From contig CAZWYF010000016.1 in assembly GCA_964637835.1 (NCBI GenBank), forward strand, positions 1 to 64,000: DNA of 64,000 nucleotides. Reading direction: 5' to 3'. A program made the translations under genes and the position numbers. Source of the stretch: Glo-17 sp964637835. Its GTDB lineage: Bacteria; Krumholzibacteriota; Krumholzibacteriia; LZORAL124-64-63. The notes beneath the pieces were generated by a model that was given only the letters and a program-made list of their open reading frames with translations, was not told the DNA's origin and did not search any database. The first letter of the stretch is position 1; each line of letters opens with the position of its first letter. Below, in pieces: positions 63,146-64,000 of this stretch.

Positions 63146-64000
<855 letters not shown>

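Overview
The window is a very GC-rich stretch (roughly 70 percent by eye) of a Gram-negative bacterium. Four runs of exactly 100 N mark it as a scaffolded draft, probably a metagenome-assembled genome. Several secreted proteins end in an NPFNP/FlgD-like Ig sorting-type domain, and there is a PorV/PorQ-like outer-membrane protein, two ExbB/ExbD/TonB sets and a TonB-dependent receptor. This combination points to the wider FCB group, possibly a candidate phylum of the Eisenbacteria or Krumholzibacteriota kind. The assignment is inference from domain style; there is no rRNA or tRNA in the window. No insertion sequence, prophage or CRISPR array was seen.

Layout. 1-2458 (minus): secreted M28 zinc peptidase, cut by the window edge. 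2552-8473 (plus): a heavy-metal efflux operon with a small Cys/His-rich secreted protein, TolC-like channel, His-rich adaptor and CusA/CzcA-type RND pump. 8446-15753 (minus): a compact histidine operon read as hisG-hisC-hisB-hisH-hisF-hisA/IE-hisD, with nearly all junctions overlapping. Before it lie a sigma70-type promoter, a short leader peptide with five His codons and mutually exclusive hairpins, which together make a textbook histidine attenuator. 15750-19533: a TetR regulator and a divergent multi-PAS hybrid histidine kinase.

19725-32277 (plus): an outer-membrane protein, a TonB-dependent receptor, a secreted beta-helix protein and a TtpC-type TonB2 energising operon (DUF3450, ExbB fused to a periplasmic coiled coil, ExbB, ExbD, TonB, TPR protein), then a lipoprotein. 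Three of these transcription units carry similar 7-4-7 direct repeats that look like PHO boxes. 32318-35779: divergent GlgX debranching enzyme and a PilZ protein.

35908-51660 (plus): the most unusual block. It has a 2258-residue repetitive Ig-like surface protein, a PorV/PorQ-like barrel with a FlgD-like domain, a very long TPR protein, then ExbB, two different ExbD proteins, TonB and an OmpA-like protein. One ExbD has Asn where the membrane Asp should be. I read this as a dedicated ion-driven envelope or surface-export machine with a possibly asymmetric ExbD pair; this is inference.

51773-64000: a small orphan protein, a diacylglycerol-kinase-like lipid kinase, a TrmB-like regulator with a long low-complexity tail, TypA with a perfect 22-bp inverted repeat in its promoter region, an MTH1187-type protein, an esterase, a complete saccharopine lysine-degradation operon (LKR, SDH, aminoadipate-semialdehyde dehydrogenase), IspF and the start of a receiver/PEP-synthase-like protein.

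All four N gaps are bordered by exact direct duplications of 22, 55, 35 and 55 bp. Collapsing each duplication restores an open reading frame (hisH, hisC, the TPR gene and the OmpA-like gene), so the gaps look like unmerged contig overlaps rather than missing DNA.
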